From Nemorincola caseinilytica (GTDB taxonomy: Bacteria > Bacteroidota > Bacteroidia > Chitinophagales > Chitinophagaceae): 64,000 bases of DNA. A model generated the notes under the pieces. The model was not told the origin of the DNA and searched no databases. It saw only the letters and a list, made by a program, of their open reading frames with translations. Location: contig NZ_BAABFA010000010.1 of the NCBI RefSeq assembly GCF_039540515.1, positions 62,001 through 126,000 of the forward strand, written 5' to 3'. The first letter of the stretch is position 1, and each line of letters starts with the position of its first letter. Below are positions 50,559-58,103 of this stretch, piece after piece. The position numbers were made by a program, and so were the translations under genes.

Positions 50559-51563
50559 ATGGAAGTATCTTCATCATTCGATATCCGTGAACTGAACGAG
50601 CGCATTCACCAGCAAAGCGCATTCATAGAGTTGCTGACCATGGAGCTGAACAAGGCCGTGGTAGGACAGAAGCACATGGTAGAGCGCCTTATGATAGGTC
50701 TGCTGGCCAATGGTCATGTGCTGCTGGAGGGCGTACCCGGCCTGGCCAAGACCCTCGCCATCAAATCGCTGGCATCGGCCATACATGCCCAGTTCGCACG
50801 CATACAGTTCACCCCCGACCTCCTGCCGGCCGATGTGCTGGGCACCATGGTCTATAACCCGCAAGAGCATAAGTTCGCTGTGCGCAAGGGCCCCATATTC
50901 GCCAACTTCATACTGGCCGATGAGATAAACCGCGCCCCTGCCAAGGTACAGAGTGCCCTGCTGGAGGCCATGCAGGAGCGGCAGGTCACCATCGGCGATC
51001 ATACCTACAAGCTCGATGAACCCTTCCTGGTACTGGCCACACAGAACCCCATAGAGCAGGAAGGCACCTACGAGCTGCCCGAGGCCCAGGTAGACCGCTT
51101 CATGCTGAAGATAATCATCACCTACCCCAAGAAGGACGAGGAGCGCCACATCATCCGCACCAACCTCAACCCCGGCGGCATGGCCAAGATAAACCCTGTT
51201 GTCACCACCGACGACATCATCAAGGCACGCCACCTGGTACGCGAGGTATACATGGACGAAAAGATAGAGCAGTATATACTGGATATAGTGTTCGCCACGC
51301 GCTTCCCCGGCGAGTACAAGCTGGCCAAACTCAAGTCGCTCATCAGCTATGGTGGCTCGCCACGCGCCAGTATCAACCTCGCCCTTGCATCAAAGGCCTA
51401 TGCCTTCATCAAGCGCAGGGGCTATGTGATACCCGAGGACGTGCGCGCCGTATGCCACGATGTGATGCGCCACCGCATAGGCCTCACCTACGAGGCCGAG
51501 GCCGAGAACGTCACTACCGAGCAGGTCATAAACGAGATACTCAATGTAGTAGAGGTGCCATAA
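50559..51563 (+). CDS. MoxR-family AAA+ ATPase
   Basis: The 334-residue protein has Walker A GVPGLAKTLAIKSL (near residue 57), Walker B VNRxxx-type ADEINRAPAKVQSALLEAMQE, sensor 1 LATQNPIEQEGTYELPEAQ and the MoxR lid domain with SPRASINLALASKAYA. MoxR ATPases act as chaperones that assemble or remodel partner proteins. Partners with a DUF58 or von Willebrand domain normally sit beside it, but none is present here, so this copy is separated from its usual operon. The leader at 50331-50558 has no clear -7 element. Confidence 0.9.
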   Translation: MEVSSSFDIRELNERIHQQSAFIELLTMELNKAVVGQKHMVERLMIGLLANGHVLLEGVPGLAKTLAIKSLASAIHAQFARIQFTPDLLPADVLGTMVYNPQEHKFAVRKGPIFANFILADEINRAPAKVQSALLEAMQERQVTIGDHTYKLDEPFLVLATQNPIEQEGTYELPEAQVDRFMLKIIITYPKKDEERHIIRTNLNPGGMAKINPVVTTDDIIKARHLVREVYMDEKIEQYILDIVFATRFPGEYKLAKLKSLISYGGSPRASINLALASKAYAFIKRRGYVIPEDVRAVCHDVMRHRIGLTYEAEAENVTTEQVINEILNVVEVP

Positions 51564-51589
51564 CAGCCACTCTGCTCACCCTCCATACC

Positions 51590-51620
51590 AAATGCCATAC
51601 CTCCGGGTGTGGCATTTTTA
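51590..51620 (+). terminator. Intrinsic terminator of moxR
   Basis: AAATGCCA and TGGCATTT pair around a 13-base loop, followed by a T-run. Confidence 0.75.
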
Positions 51621-51706
51621 TAGGCTACACCTTCTCCCCCATACAGGGGAAGGTCTCTTTCACCACCAATACCTAAATTAGTGCTTCGCTAAATACCAAA
51701 CATATC

Positions 51707-52096
51707 ATGAGACATCTTATCGCCACCATATGTTTCCTGGCATTTTCGCTCACTGCCGCCGCACAGAAAAAGGAAACGCCTGAAACGCAGTACGAGATGA
51801 AAAAATATTACCTGGTACTGCTAAAACGCGGCCCCGAACAGGGGCAGGACTCCGCCACACTTGCAGCGCTCATGAAAGAACACCTCGCACACTTGGAGCG
51901 TATGTACAACGAGAACAAGATGAGCATGTGCGGGCCCCTGGCCGTAGACAATGAGATACGCGGCATCTGCGTTTATCATATCGATGACATAGAAGAAGTA
52001 CGCAGGCTGGCCGGCTCCGACCCCGCCGTAAAGGCCGGGCGCCTCACGGTACAGGTGCTGCCATGGTATACCGCCAAAGGCATGATACTGAAATAA
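51707..52096 (+). CDS. Exported YciI-like protein
   Basis: The 129-residue protein has a signal peptide (MRHLIATICFLAFSLTAAAQ) and a YciI-like dimeric ferredoxin fold: YYLVLLKRGPEQ, LAALMKEHLAHLERMYNENK, CGPLAVDNEIRGICVYHID and the ending DPAVKAGRLTVQVLPWY. The His in EHLAHLER fits the YciI active-site position. Export of a YciI domain is unusual in most bacteria but seen in Bacteroidota. Substrate unknown. Confidence 0.82.
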   Translation: MRHLIATICFLAFSLTAAAQKKETPETQYEMKKYYLVLLKRGPEQGQDSATLAALMKEHLAHLERMYNENKMSMCGPLAVDNEIRGICVYHIDDIEEVRRLAGSDPAVKAGRLTVQVLPWYTAKGMILK

Positions 52097-52161
52097 AGAA
52101 CACTAAACGTTATAGCAAAATTATATCTGCAACGTGTAACAACTCTACTGCATAACTTGTT

Positions 52162-52170
52162 TAGATTTGC
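52162..52170 (+). promoter_or_regulatory. -7 promoter element TAGATTTGC
   Basis: TAnnTTTGC match about 28 bases before the DUF1569 gene at 52199. Confidence 0.6.
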
Positions 52171-52198
52171 CTACCATTTAATAAAATAAATAGGAGCG

Positions 52199-52660
52199 AT
52201 GGCCTTACCTAATATATTCAACAAAGACGTAGCAGAGGGTGTCATAAGCAGGATACAGCAGCTCACCGGTGCTTCCCAGCCCAAATGGGGAAAGATGAGC
52301 GTGGCACAGATGCTGGCGCACTGCTGTGTCACCTATGAGTATATATACGAGCCCGAAAAGTACAAAAGGCCCAAAGGCATGCTGAAGCTGATGCTGCGTA
52401 TGCTGGTAAAGTCGGTAGTGGTGAGCGAAAGACCATACAAACCTTCCAACCCCACTGCCCCCGATTTCCGCATCACCGACGAGCGCGACTTCAATAAAGA
52501 GCAAAGCCGCCTTATTGCATTCATCCGCCGCGTACAGGCCGATGGCGAAAGTGCCTTTGCCAACCGCGAGTCACACTCTTTCGGCAGGCTCAGTGTCACC
52601 GAGTGGAACAATATGTTCTACAAGCATCTCGATCATCACTTGCGCCAGTTCGGAGTATAG
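52199..52660 (+). CDS. DUF1569 (DinB-like) protein
   Basis: The 153-residue protein has the DUF1569 pattern: NIFNKDVAEGVISRIQQLTG, WGKMSVAQMLAHCCVTYEYI with a conserved His (MLAHC), and the late SHSFGRLSVTEWNNMFYKHL followed by DHHLRQFG. The His residues lie at the positions of the metal site of DinB four-helix bundles. Function is unknown, though relatives are linked to thiol-dependent detoxification. Single-gene unit. Confidence 0.85.
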   Translation: MALPNIFNKDVAEGVISRIQQLTGASQPKWGKMSVAQMLAHCCVTYEYIYEPEKYKRPKGMLKLMLRMLVKSVVVSERPYKPSNPTAPDFRITDERDFNKEQSRLIAFIRRVQADGESAFANRESHSFGRLSVTEWNNMFYKHLDHHLRQFGV

Positions 52661-52664
52661 ACAA

Positions 52665-52690
52665 GCCTTCTCCAAAGGAGAGGGAGGTGC
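52665..52690. repeat. Partial family A palindromic repeat
   Basis: CCTTCTCCAAAGGAGAGGGAGG just before the end of the convergent glutamine amidotransferase gene. Confidence 0.55.
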
Positions 52691-52711
52691 TATCCAACTA
52701 TGATGATGGAA

Positions 52712-53272
52712 CTACGACAGGCAGGCCCAGTTCCGTATCAGTTGCAGCCCATGTTCCGTCCCCACCGATTCGGGGTGGAACTGCACGCCCACACATGGGT
52801 AGTGCGTATGGGTCATGGCCATTATAGCATCATCGGTATGGGCTATGGCTTCCAGCCCCGTCCCTTCCAGCCCCTCTATCACCAGCGAGTGGTACCGCAT
52901 GGCCGCAAAGGGCGATGGTATGCCTGCGAATAGCGGGTGGCCCGTATGCCGCACCTGGCTGGTCTTGCCATGCATGGGGTAGCCCGCATGCACCAGCCGC
53001 GCACCAAAGTACATACCCAGCGCCTGGTGGCCCAGGCATACGCCCAGTATCGGTATCTTATCATGAAAGTGCGCTATCGCGCTCATGCTTATTCCCGCCT
53101 GCAGCGGCGTTTCCGGCCCGGGCGATATTATAAGCCGCTCCGGTGCCAGCGCCCGTAGCTCGTCCAGCCCTATCTCGTCATTTCGGTACACGGCACACTC
53201 ATGGCCTGTCTGTAGCAGGTAGTGCCACAGTATGCGGGTAAAGGAGTCGTAATTGTCAATGAGTACCCACAT
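52712..53272 (-). CDS. Glutamine amidotransferase of anthranilate/aminodeoxychorismate synthase
   Basis: The 186-residue class I amidotransferase begins MWVLIDNYDSFTRILWHYLL, as TrpG and PabA do. It has the catalytic triad: Cys in ILGVCLGHQALGMYFGA, and His with Glu in VGVQFHPESVGT. It supplies ammonia to a chorismate-using partner for folate (PabA) or tryptophan (TrpG). Neither partner gene is here, so the exact role is open; isolated copies are often PabA. The start overlaps the end of the CvpA gene by 17 bases. Confidence 0.9.
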   Translation of the reverse strand: MWVLIDNYDSFTRILWHYLLQTGHECAVYRNDEIGLDELRALAPERLIISPGPETPLQAGISMSAIAHFHDKIPILGVCLGHQALGMYFGARLVHAGYPMHGKTSQVRHTGHPLFAGIPSPFAAMRYHSLVIEGLEGTGLEAIAHTDDAIMAMTHTHYPCVGVQFHPESVGTEHGLQLIRNWACLS

Positions 53273-53807
53273 CTTCTGGCTTGGCGTTGATGGTGTCGAA
53301 GAAATGGCCCAGTTGGGTAAAGGTATCTTGCACAAAGGGCATCAGCCGCCCCGCCTGGCGGAAGAACCACGGCGCCAGCTCCGACAGCCATGGGTAAGAC
53401 CGCGATGCCGCTATCGTCTCTGCCGAGAACAGGTGTACCCGTGCGCCCAGCCACAGCAGCGAGCTCCACAGCACTGCCCCCATAAAGGTATACAGCAGCC
53501 CGCCGGCCAGCTTGTTCACCGTGCCCAGCATCATGCCCTCCAGTGCCTTTTCTATGATATTGCCTACCAGGCGCACCAGCAGCACTACCACTATGAAGAG
53601 GATGATATAGCTGGCCACCTGTGCCCACCCTGTAGATATATAGTCGTGCGCCAGCAGCCATGCCGCAAAAGACTGCGACAGCTTCAGCGCTACCAGCAGG
53701 CCCAGCAGTATGGCCACCACCGAAAAGGCGGCCATCACCAGCCCCTTCATATACCCTCTTACAAAGAAAAGTACCAGTACTATCAGTGTTACGATATCTA
53801 TCGGCAT
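53256..53807 (-). CDS. CvpA-family membrane protein
   Basis: The 183-residue protein has four membrane helices with the CvpA pattern: IDIVTLIVLVLFFVRGYMKG, then AFSVVAILLGLLVALKLSQS, and VVLLVRLVGNIIEKALEG followed by LGTVNKLAGGLLYTFMGAVL. CvpA is linked to colicin V production in E. coli and to bile-salt or envelope tolerance elsewhere. A start at 53819 would overlap the -7 element (53817-53824), so the ATG at 53807 was chosen. Confidence 0.88.
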   Translation of the reverse strand: MPIDIVTLIVLVLFFVRGYMKGLVMAAFSVVAILLGLLVALKLSQSFAAWLLAHDYISTGWAQVASYIILFIVVVLLVRLVGNIIEKALEGMMLGTVNKLAGGLLYTFMGAVLWSSLLWLGARVHLFSAETIAASRSYPWLSELAPWFFRQAGRLMPFVQDTFTQLGHFFDTINAKPEDVGTH

Positions 53808-53816
53808 ATGCGGGCT

Positions 53817-53824
53817 CAAAAGTA
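53817..53824 (-). promoter_or_regulatory. -7 promoter element TACTTTTG for cvpA-pabA
   Basis: A leftward TAnnTTTG match nine bases before the chosen cvpA start. Confidence 0.55.
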
Positions 53825-53878
53825 AACGATCTGCTATCTATTTTATAAGAATGATCTCTCAAAAGCACGGGGGCTCGG

Positions 53879-53933
53879 CCTCACCTCCCCATCGGGGGAA
53901 CCTGTCTGCCGCAGGCCGGGCCGGGAGGAGCTT
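53879..53933. repeat. Family A repeat with inserted family B palindrome
   Basis: CTCACCTCCCCATCGGGGG, then CCTGTCTGCCGCAGGCCGGG, then CCGGGAGGAGCT, in the gap between cvpA and tuf. Confidence 0.65.
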
Positions 53934-53945
53934 TACGAAATAACA

Positions 53946-53976
53946 AGACCGCCCCGGAAATACCGGGGCGGTCTCT
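53946..53976 (-). terminator. Intrinsic terminator of tuf
   Basis: AGACCGCCCCGG and CCGGGGCGGTCT form a perfect 12-bp stem with loop AAATA just after the tuf stop. Confidence 0.85.
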
Positions 53977-54010
53977 GCTTTCTATCATATAGCAGCTATG
54001 CTGCCAATGC

Positions 54011-55198
54011 TTACTTGATGATCTCAGTTACCTGGCCAGCGCCTACTGTACGGCCACCTTCGCGTATCGCGAATTTCAGACCTTTTTCCATAGCTATAGG
54101 AGCTATCAGTTTTACCAGCAGGTTCACGTTATCGCCGGGCATTACCATTTCCACGCCTGCAGGCAGTTCGCACTCACCTGTTACGTCTGTAGTACGGAAA
54201 TAGAACTGGGGACGGTATTTGTTGAAGAACGGAGTGTGACGGCCGCCTTCTTCTTTGCTCAGTACATAAACCTCACCTTTGAAGTCTGTGTGCGGAGTGA
54301 TGGTCTTAGGAGCGCAGATAACCATACCACGACGGATATCTTTCTTTTCTATACCGCGCAGCAGCAGACCAGCGTTGTCACCGGCCTCACCACGGTCCAG
54401 AAGCTTCTTGAACATTTCCACACCTGTGCAGGTAGAGGTCAGGGCTGCGTCGTTGAAACCAACGATCTCTACGTTGTCGCCAACCTTGATAACGCCGCGC
54501 TCTATACGACCTGTGGCCACTGTACCACGACCAGTGATCGTGAACACATCTTCTACAGACATCAGGAAAGCCTGGTCTATCGGACGGGGAGGCAGAGGTA
54601 TGTATGTGTCTACAGCATCCATCAGGTCTTCTACAGCTTTTACCCACTTGCCTTCGCCGGCCAGTGCGCCTGTAGCAGAACCCTGTATGATAGGCGTGTT
54701 GTCGCCATCGTATTCATATTTGCTCAGCAGCTCGCGGATCTCCATTTCCACCAGCTCCAGTATCTCAGCATCTTCTACAAGGTCTACCTTGTTCATGAAT
54801 ACTACGATACGGGGTACACCCACCTGGCGGGCCAGCAGGATGTGCTCCTTTGTCTGTGGCATGGGGCCATCGGTAGCAGCTACCACCAGTATAGCGCCGT
54901 CCATCTGGGCAGCACCGGTGATCATGTTCTTCACATAGTCGGCGTGGCCTGGGCAGTCAACGTGTGCGTAGTGGCGGTTGGCTGTCTGGTATTCTACGTG
55001 AGCGGTATTGATAGTGATACCACGCTCTTTTTCTTCTGGTGCAGCATCTATCTCATCATAGCCTTTCTTCTCTGCAAGACCCTTGTTAGCAAGGATAGTA
55101 GTGATCGCTGCTGTGAGCGTTGTTTTACCATGGTCAACGTGGCCGATAGTACCAATGTTTACGTGAGGTTTCTCCCTCTTAAAGGTTTCTTTTGCCAT
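54011..55198 (-). CDS. tuf: Elongation factor Tu
   Basis: The 395-residue GTPase has G1 GHVDHGKT (residues 19-26), the switch II DCPGHADYVKNM, NKVD (near 136) and the two beta-barrel domains ending GRTVGAGQVTEIIK. It delivers aminoacyl-tRNA to the ribosome. In many bacteria tuf directly follows the tRNA cluster Thr-Tyr-Gly-Thr. Here that cluster is 2.3 kb upstream on the same strand, and tuf has its own promoter (55255-55263) and terminator. Codon use is strongly biased, as expected for a highly expressed gene. Confidence 0.99.
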   Translation of the reverse strand: MAKETFKREKPHVNIGTIGHVDHGKTTLTAAITTILANKGLAEKKGYDEIDAAPEEKERGITINTAHVEYQTANRHYAHVDCPGHADYVKNMITGAAQMDGAILVVAATDGPMPQTKEHILLARQVGVPRIVVFMNKVDLVEDAEILELVEMEIRELLSKYEYDGDNTPIIQGSATGALAGEGKWVKAVEDLMDAVDTYIPLPPRPIDQAFLMSVEDVFTITGRGTVATGRIERGVIKVGDNVEIVGFNDAALTSTCTGVEMFKKLLDRGEAGDNAGLLLRGIEKKDIRRGMVICAPKTITPHTDFKGEVYVLSKEEGGRHTPFFNKYRPQFYFRTTDVTGECELPAGVEMVMPGDNVNLLVKLIAPIAMEKGLKFAIREGGRTVGAGQVTEIIK

Positions 55199-55254
55199 TT
55201 TTATTTGTTTTGAAAAATTATTAGATCGTGCTTGTCGCTGTAGTTAAAAAGTGT

Positions 55255-55263
55255 GCAAATATA
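55255..55263 (-). promoter_or_regulatory. -7 promoter element TATATTTGC for tuf
   Basis: Leftward TAnnTTTGC match with a leader of about 50 bases. Confidence 0.65.
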
Positions 55264-55288
55264 AGGTAATTTTTGTCTCCAAATAAAA

Positions 55289-56308
55289 TTATTTTCGTGT
55301 GAACACCCACTTATCACCAATAAGCTGTATCGATACCCCTGTCAGCATACACAATACCGGCATACTCAGGTAGAACATCCGCTCGAACGAGCTGGAAAGC
55401 ACCATGTGCAGCACTATCACCAGCAGAAAACATATCATATATGGCTCTATCCGCACCCGCAGTTCGCGCCCTGCACCCGGTACGGTCACCAGCGCTATTA
55501 TGGGCAGCAGTAGCCACAGCCCCATGTTCGACAGCACATCATACGCCCCATGAAAACTCAGCAGCCTGCGCGTATTGTCCGCTATATAGTTCACATGGTC
55601 CACATCGGCTGCCAGTCCGCTGCCCGGCGGCGTGCCTGCTGCCATATCGTACAGGTAGCGGAACCCGAACACCAGCGCCCCCGACAGGGCCAGGTACAGT
55701 GTCAGTCGCCCCTTCCGCTTCCCGAAGAAGAATACTATAGGCGCCATCAGCAGGTACGATTCCTTCGCGAACGGCCCTATCAGTATCGAAGCCAGCAGCA
55801 TCCGCTCGTTCCCTTCCTTTATGCCCAGCAGCGCCAGCCCCAGTGCCAGGCAGTATACCGAGTCTGCCAGCGGTGTACCCGCTATATAGGGCGTCCACCG
55901 GCAGGTGAGCATGACCAGTGTGCCCAGCAGGGCATATAGCTGCCGCAGACCATACGCCTTGCCAAAGCGGTATATGACCACGCCCCACAGGCTCAGCAGT
56001 ACACAGTTCACCAGGTAAAAACTGAACGACAACCCGAAATCACCATTGAACGACGTAGGCTGCAGCACCTTGAAAACCCCGCCAAAGACATAGTTGATAC
56101 ACCCTGCCAGCAACGGCACTATGGGCCTGTAGCGGCGTATGGGACTCTGGTCCAGGTCTAGCTGCGCAAGGCCCAGGTAGGTCTTACAGTCCACACAGCC
56201 CGCCAGGTCGAAGTTATCCATCAGCGAAAAGGCCGGCCCATGCACCGCCGCCAGGCAGAACACGAACACCAGCACATACTCGTTCAGCAATAGCTCTTTT
56301 AAACGCAC
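55289..56308 (-). CDS. Polytopic membrane protein of unknown function
   Basis: The 339-residue protein has about nine membrane helices. After the first helix comes a short loop NFDLAGCVDCKTYLGL with two cysteines, then RRYRPIVPLLAGCINYVFGG. The layout resembles GT-C glycosyltransferase-like or polymerase-like proteins (compare an early acidic loop), but no catalytic motif is certain. The gene begins with GTG and lies between tuf and the tRNA cluster, an unusual place. Confidence 0.6.
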   Translation of the reverse strand: MRLKELLLNEYVLVFVFCLAAVHGPAFSLMDNFDLAGCVDCKTYLGLAQLDLDQSPIRRYRPIVPLLAGCINYVFGGVFKVLQPTSFNGDFGLSFSFYLVNCVLLSLWGVVIYRFGKAYGLRQLYALLGTLVMLTCRWTPYIAGTPLADSVYCLALGLALLGIKEGNERMLLASILIGPFAKESYLLMAPIVFFFGKRKGRLTLYLALSGALVFGFRYLYDMAAGTPPGSGLAADVDHVNYIADNTRRLLSFHGAYDVLSNMGLWLLLPIIALVTVPGAGRELRVRIEPYMICFLLVIVLHMVLSSSFERMFYLSMPVLCMLTGVSIQLIGDKWVFTRK

Positions 56309-56312
56309 AGGG

Positions 56313-56320
56313 TAAAAGTA
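56313..56320 (-). promoter_or_regulatory. -7-like element TACTTTTA, 4 nt before the membrane protein gene
   Basis: Matches TAnnTTT(G/A) on the leftward strand, four bases before the GTG at 56308. A weak consensus but the same spacing as other leaderless candidates. Confidence 0.4.
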
Positions 56321-56332
56321 GGAATTATGAGT

Positions 56333-56357
56333 TATGAGTTATGAATTATGAATGGGT
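56333..56357. repeat. 25-bp direct repeat, copy 1
   Basis: TATGAGTTATGAATTATGAA plus TGGGT. An identical 25-bp copy lies at 60226-60250. Confidence 0.75.
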
Positions 56358-56401
56358 GGAAATAGTGCAAGGTGTTTTTCTTTATATTGTGTGAGGCTTT
56401 C

Positions 56402-56418
56402 GCAGATCAAAGATCTGC
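56402..56418. repeat. Short hairpin GCAGATC/GATCTGC
   Basis: Seven-base perfect arms around AAA in the gap before the HEPN-like gene. The adjoining GCAACCGAACCGATGAGGCA looks like non-coding repeat sequence. Confidence 0.45.
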
Positions 56419-56472
56419 AACCGAACCGATGAGGCAGAAGATTTCGCCGAACTGAAAGTTAAAAATGCCCCT

Positions 56473-57177
56473 ATGAAACTTGGGAAAAAAAATACTACGG
56501 AGGATTTTTATGAGGACTATTTCAATGAATATGAAGATGCTTTAAAAGAATTTTGTGGTGGTCTAGAATATATATATACAAACGGTTTTGAAGACGAAGT
56601 GTACAACTATCGGCAATTAATAAAGTTTTTGGGTGAAAAAATAGTTTCAGAAGAACAAGAGACAGAAATAAAGATCAATAATGCATGGAATGCTGATGAA
56701 GATATTAGGTATCAGTATTCTCATGTAAAGAGTTTACGCGAGTTCACATTACACGCTACATTTATTTCCATACACAGTATGTATGAGGGTAGACTAAGAG
56801 AATATTGCGTCATTTTAGCACATTATGACAAAGTAAAAATCAGAACAGACGGACATGAAAATGCAGCAGGCCTACTAAACAAAATATATAAAAACGTCCG
56901 CCCCAGTGAAGAAAATAAGAACAAGAAACTACGAGAGTTTTATTGTAAGATTAGAAATACGCTTGTTCATCATAAGGGTTATTTAAACTCAAAAAAAGAA
57001 GAAGATGCCGCATTAATGAATAAAATTAAACAAAATAAATATTTAGGATTAACACCTTGCAACGTAGGTCTATTTGACAACAAGCTACACATAAATAAAT
57101 CTATTTTTTTGACTGACTATCTTAAACTAATTAGTCAAGATTTGGAAATAATTTCCCGCAGTGCAATGAAGTTATGA
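56473..57177 (+). CDS. AT-rich HEPN-like protein
   Basis: The 234-residue, mostly helical protein is much richer in A/T than its neighbours, which suggests recent transfer. Near residue 99, SIHSMYEGRLREYC resembles the first long helix of MAE_28990/RiboL-PSP-type HEPN domains. The second HEPN helix carries RNTLVH (Arg161-x4-His166), the R-x4-6-H motif of HEPN ribonucleases. HEPN proteins are often toxins or phage-defence effectors. No partner nucleotidyltransferase or antitoxin gene is adjacent. Assignment to the HEPN superfamily is by motif only. Confidence 0.65.
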   Translation: MKLGKKNTTEDFYEDYFNEYEDALKEFCGGLEYIYTNGFEDEVYNYRQLIKFLGEKIVSEEQETEIKINNAWNADEDIRYQYSHVKSLREFTLHATFISIHSMYEGRLREYCVILAHYDKVKIRTDGHENAAGLLNKIYKNVRPSEENKNKKLREFYCKIRNTLVHHKGYLNSKKEEDAALMNKIKQNKYLGLTPCNVGLFDNKLHINKSIFLTDYLKLISQDLEIISRSAMKL

Positions 57178-57532
57178 TTCGCCACTCGTCCTCGTTTGCA
57201 ACCTCCCATGCACCCACAAGTATTTACATCATGATATTTGTTCGCCCCCTATGGGGCCGAAGGTTTGTAGTAGCGATATGAACATAGGCTACACCTTGCC
57301 CCGTAGGGGGCTACCCAATAGATCATCGGTTGCTCCTAACGGAGCATAGACATGATAACAGAGGTATTCTTACTACAAACCTTTTGCTCCTACGGAGCAT
57401 TTTCGACGGGTCCACTCGTCCTCGTTTACAACGAGGACGCACCGTTCGTGCGTTTGCAACGCACGAACGCGCACGCACAAAAAATGCGCCTCACGGCGCA
57501 GCAAATAAGATACAATAAAAAAGGAGAAAAAG
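57178..57532. repeat. 355-bp repeat-rich gap after the HEPN-like gene
   Basis: No gene was seen. It contains a partial family C copy (57183-57210), short GC palindromes such as GCCCCCTATGGGGC and GCTCCTACGGAGC with their flanks (57240-57400), and a full family C element (57413-57475: CACTCGTCCTCG, ACGAGGACGC, and CGTGCGTTTGCAACGCACG). It ends in the tRNA cluster terminator. Confidence 0.65.
57479..57500 (-). terminator. Intrinsic terminator of the tRNA cluster
   Basis: Read leftward, TGCGCC and GGCGCA pair around GTGA, followed by T6. The tRNA transcript therefore ends before tuf. Confidence 0.75.
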
Positions 57533-57604
<72 letters not shown>

Positions 57605-57636
57605 TTTAATAAAGAACTTTTTCGTCAAAAAAAGAG

Positions 57637-57709
57637 AGCGGGAGACGAGGCTCGAACCCGCGACCTACAGCTTGGAAGGCTGTCGCTCTACCAACTGAGC
57701 TACTCCCGC
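57637..57709 (-). tRNA. tRNA-Gly(TCC)
   Basis: A 73-base cloverleaf: acceptor GCGGGAG/CTCCCGC, anticodon stem ACAGC/GCTGT with loop CTTCCAA (anticodon TCC), and T-arm GCGGG TTCGAGC CTCGT. Confidence 0.94.
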
Positions 57710-57724
57710 GTGTAACAAAAAAAG

Positions 57725-57808
57725 TGGGCACAGAAGGATTCGAACCTCCGAAGTCGAAAGACGGCAGATTTACAGTCTGCTCACGTTGGCCGCTTGTGGA
57801 ATGTGCCC
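57725..57808 (-). tRNA. tRNA-Tyr(GTA)
   Basis: An 84-base tRNA with a long variable arm: acceptor GGGCACA/TGTGCCC, anticodon stem GCAGA/TCTGC with loop CTGTAAA (anticodon GTA), and T-arm GGAGG TTCGAAT CCTTC. The discriminator is A. Confidence 0.93.
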
Positions 57809-57896
57809 CCAAAAGTTAAAAAGCAAAAAGAAAAAAGTAAAACATCTCAAGAATGGACCTTTTCCTTTTTTCTTTCTAACTTTTGCTTTTACAATG
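57809..57896. repeat. Inverted A-rich/T-rich repeat between two tRNAs
   Basis: AAAAGTTAAAAAGCAAAAAG (about 57812-57831) and, inverted, CTTTCTAACTTTTGCTTTT (about 57872-57890). A similar T-rich tract lies between queD and folE at about 5626-5656. Confidence 0.5.
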
Positions 57897-57969
57897 AGCC
57901 ACTTGCCGGAATCGAACCAGCGACCTACTGATTACAAATCAGTTGCTCTACCAGCTGAGCTAAAGTGGC
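57897..57969 (-). tRNA. tRNA-Thr(TGT)
   Basis: A 73-base cloverleaf: acceptor GCCACTT/AAGTGGC, anticodon stem ACTGA/TCAGT with loop TTTGTAA (anticodon TGT), and T-arm GCTGG TTCGATT CCGGC. It is the first gene of the cluster Thr(TGT)-Tyr(GTA)-Gly(TCC)-Thr(GGT). Confidence 0.94.
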
Positions 57970-58014
57970 TTGAAATAAAGAACTTATTTTCCTCTTGTAT
58001 TACTTCGAGGGAGT

Positions 58015-58023
58015 GCAAAGGTA
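58015..58023 (-). promoter_or_regulatory. -7 promoter element TACCTTTGC for the tRNA cluster
   Basis: A leftward TAnnTTTGC match about 45 bases before tRNA-Thr(TGT). Confidence 0.65.
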
Positions 58024-58103
58024 GATAAGAAGATCGGATCTTGCAAAATTATTTGCCCTATTTTTTTGGCTTTTTTTAACGGTCTCCCACGACCTGCGCC
58101 GGG

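Noticed and set aside
57178..57532. CRISPR-like array beside the tRNA cluster
   Set aside because: The repeats are short palindromes of unequal spacing and different families, with no regular spacers and no cas genes.
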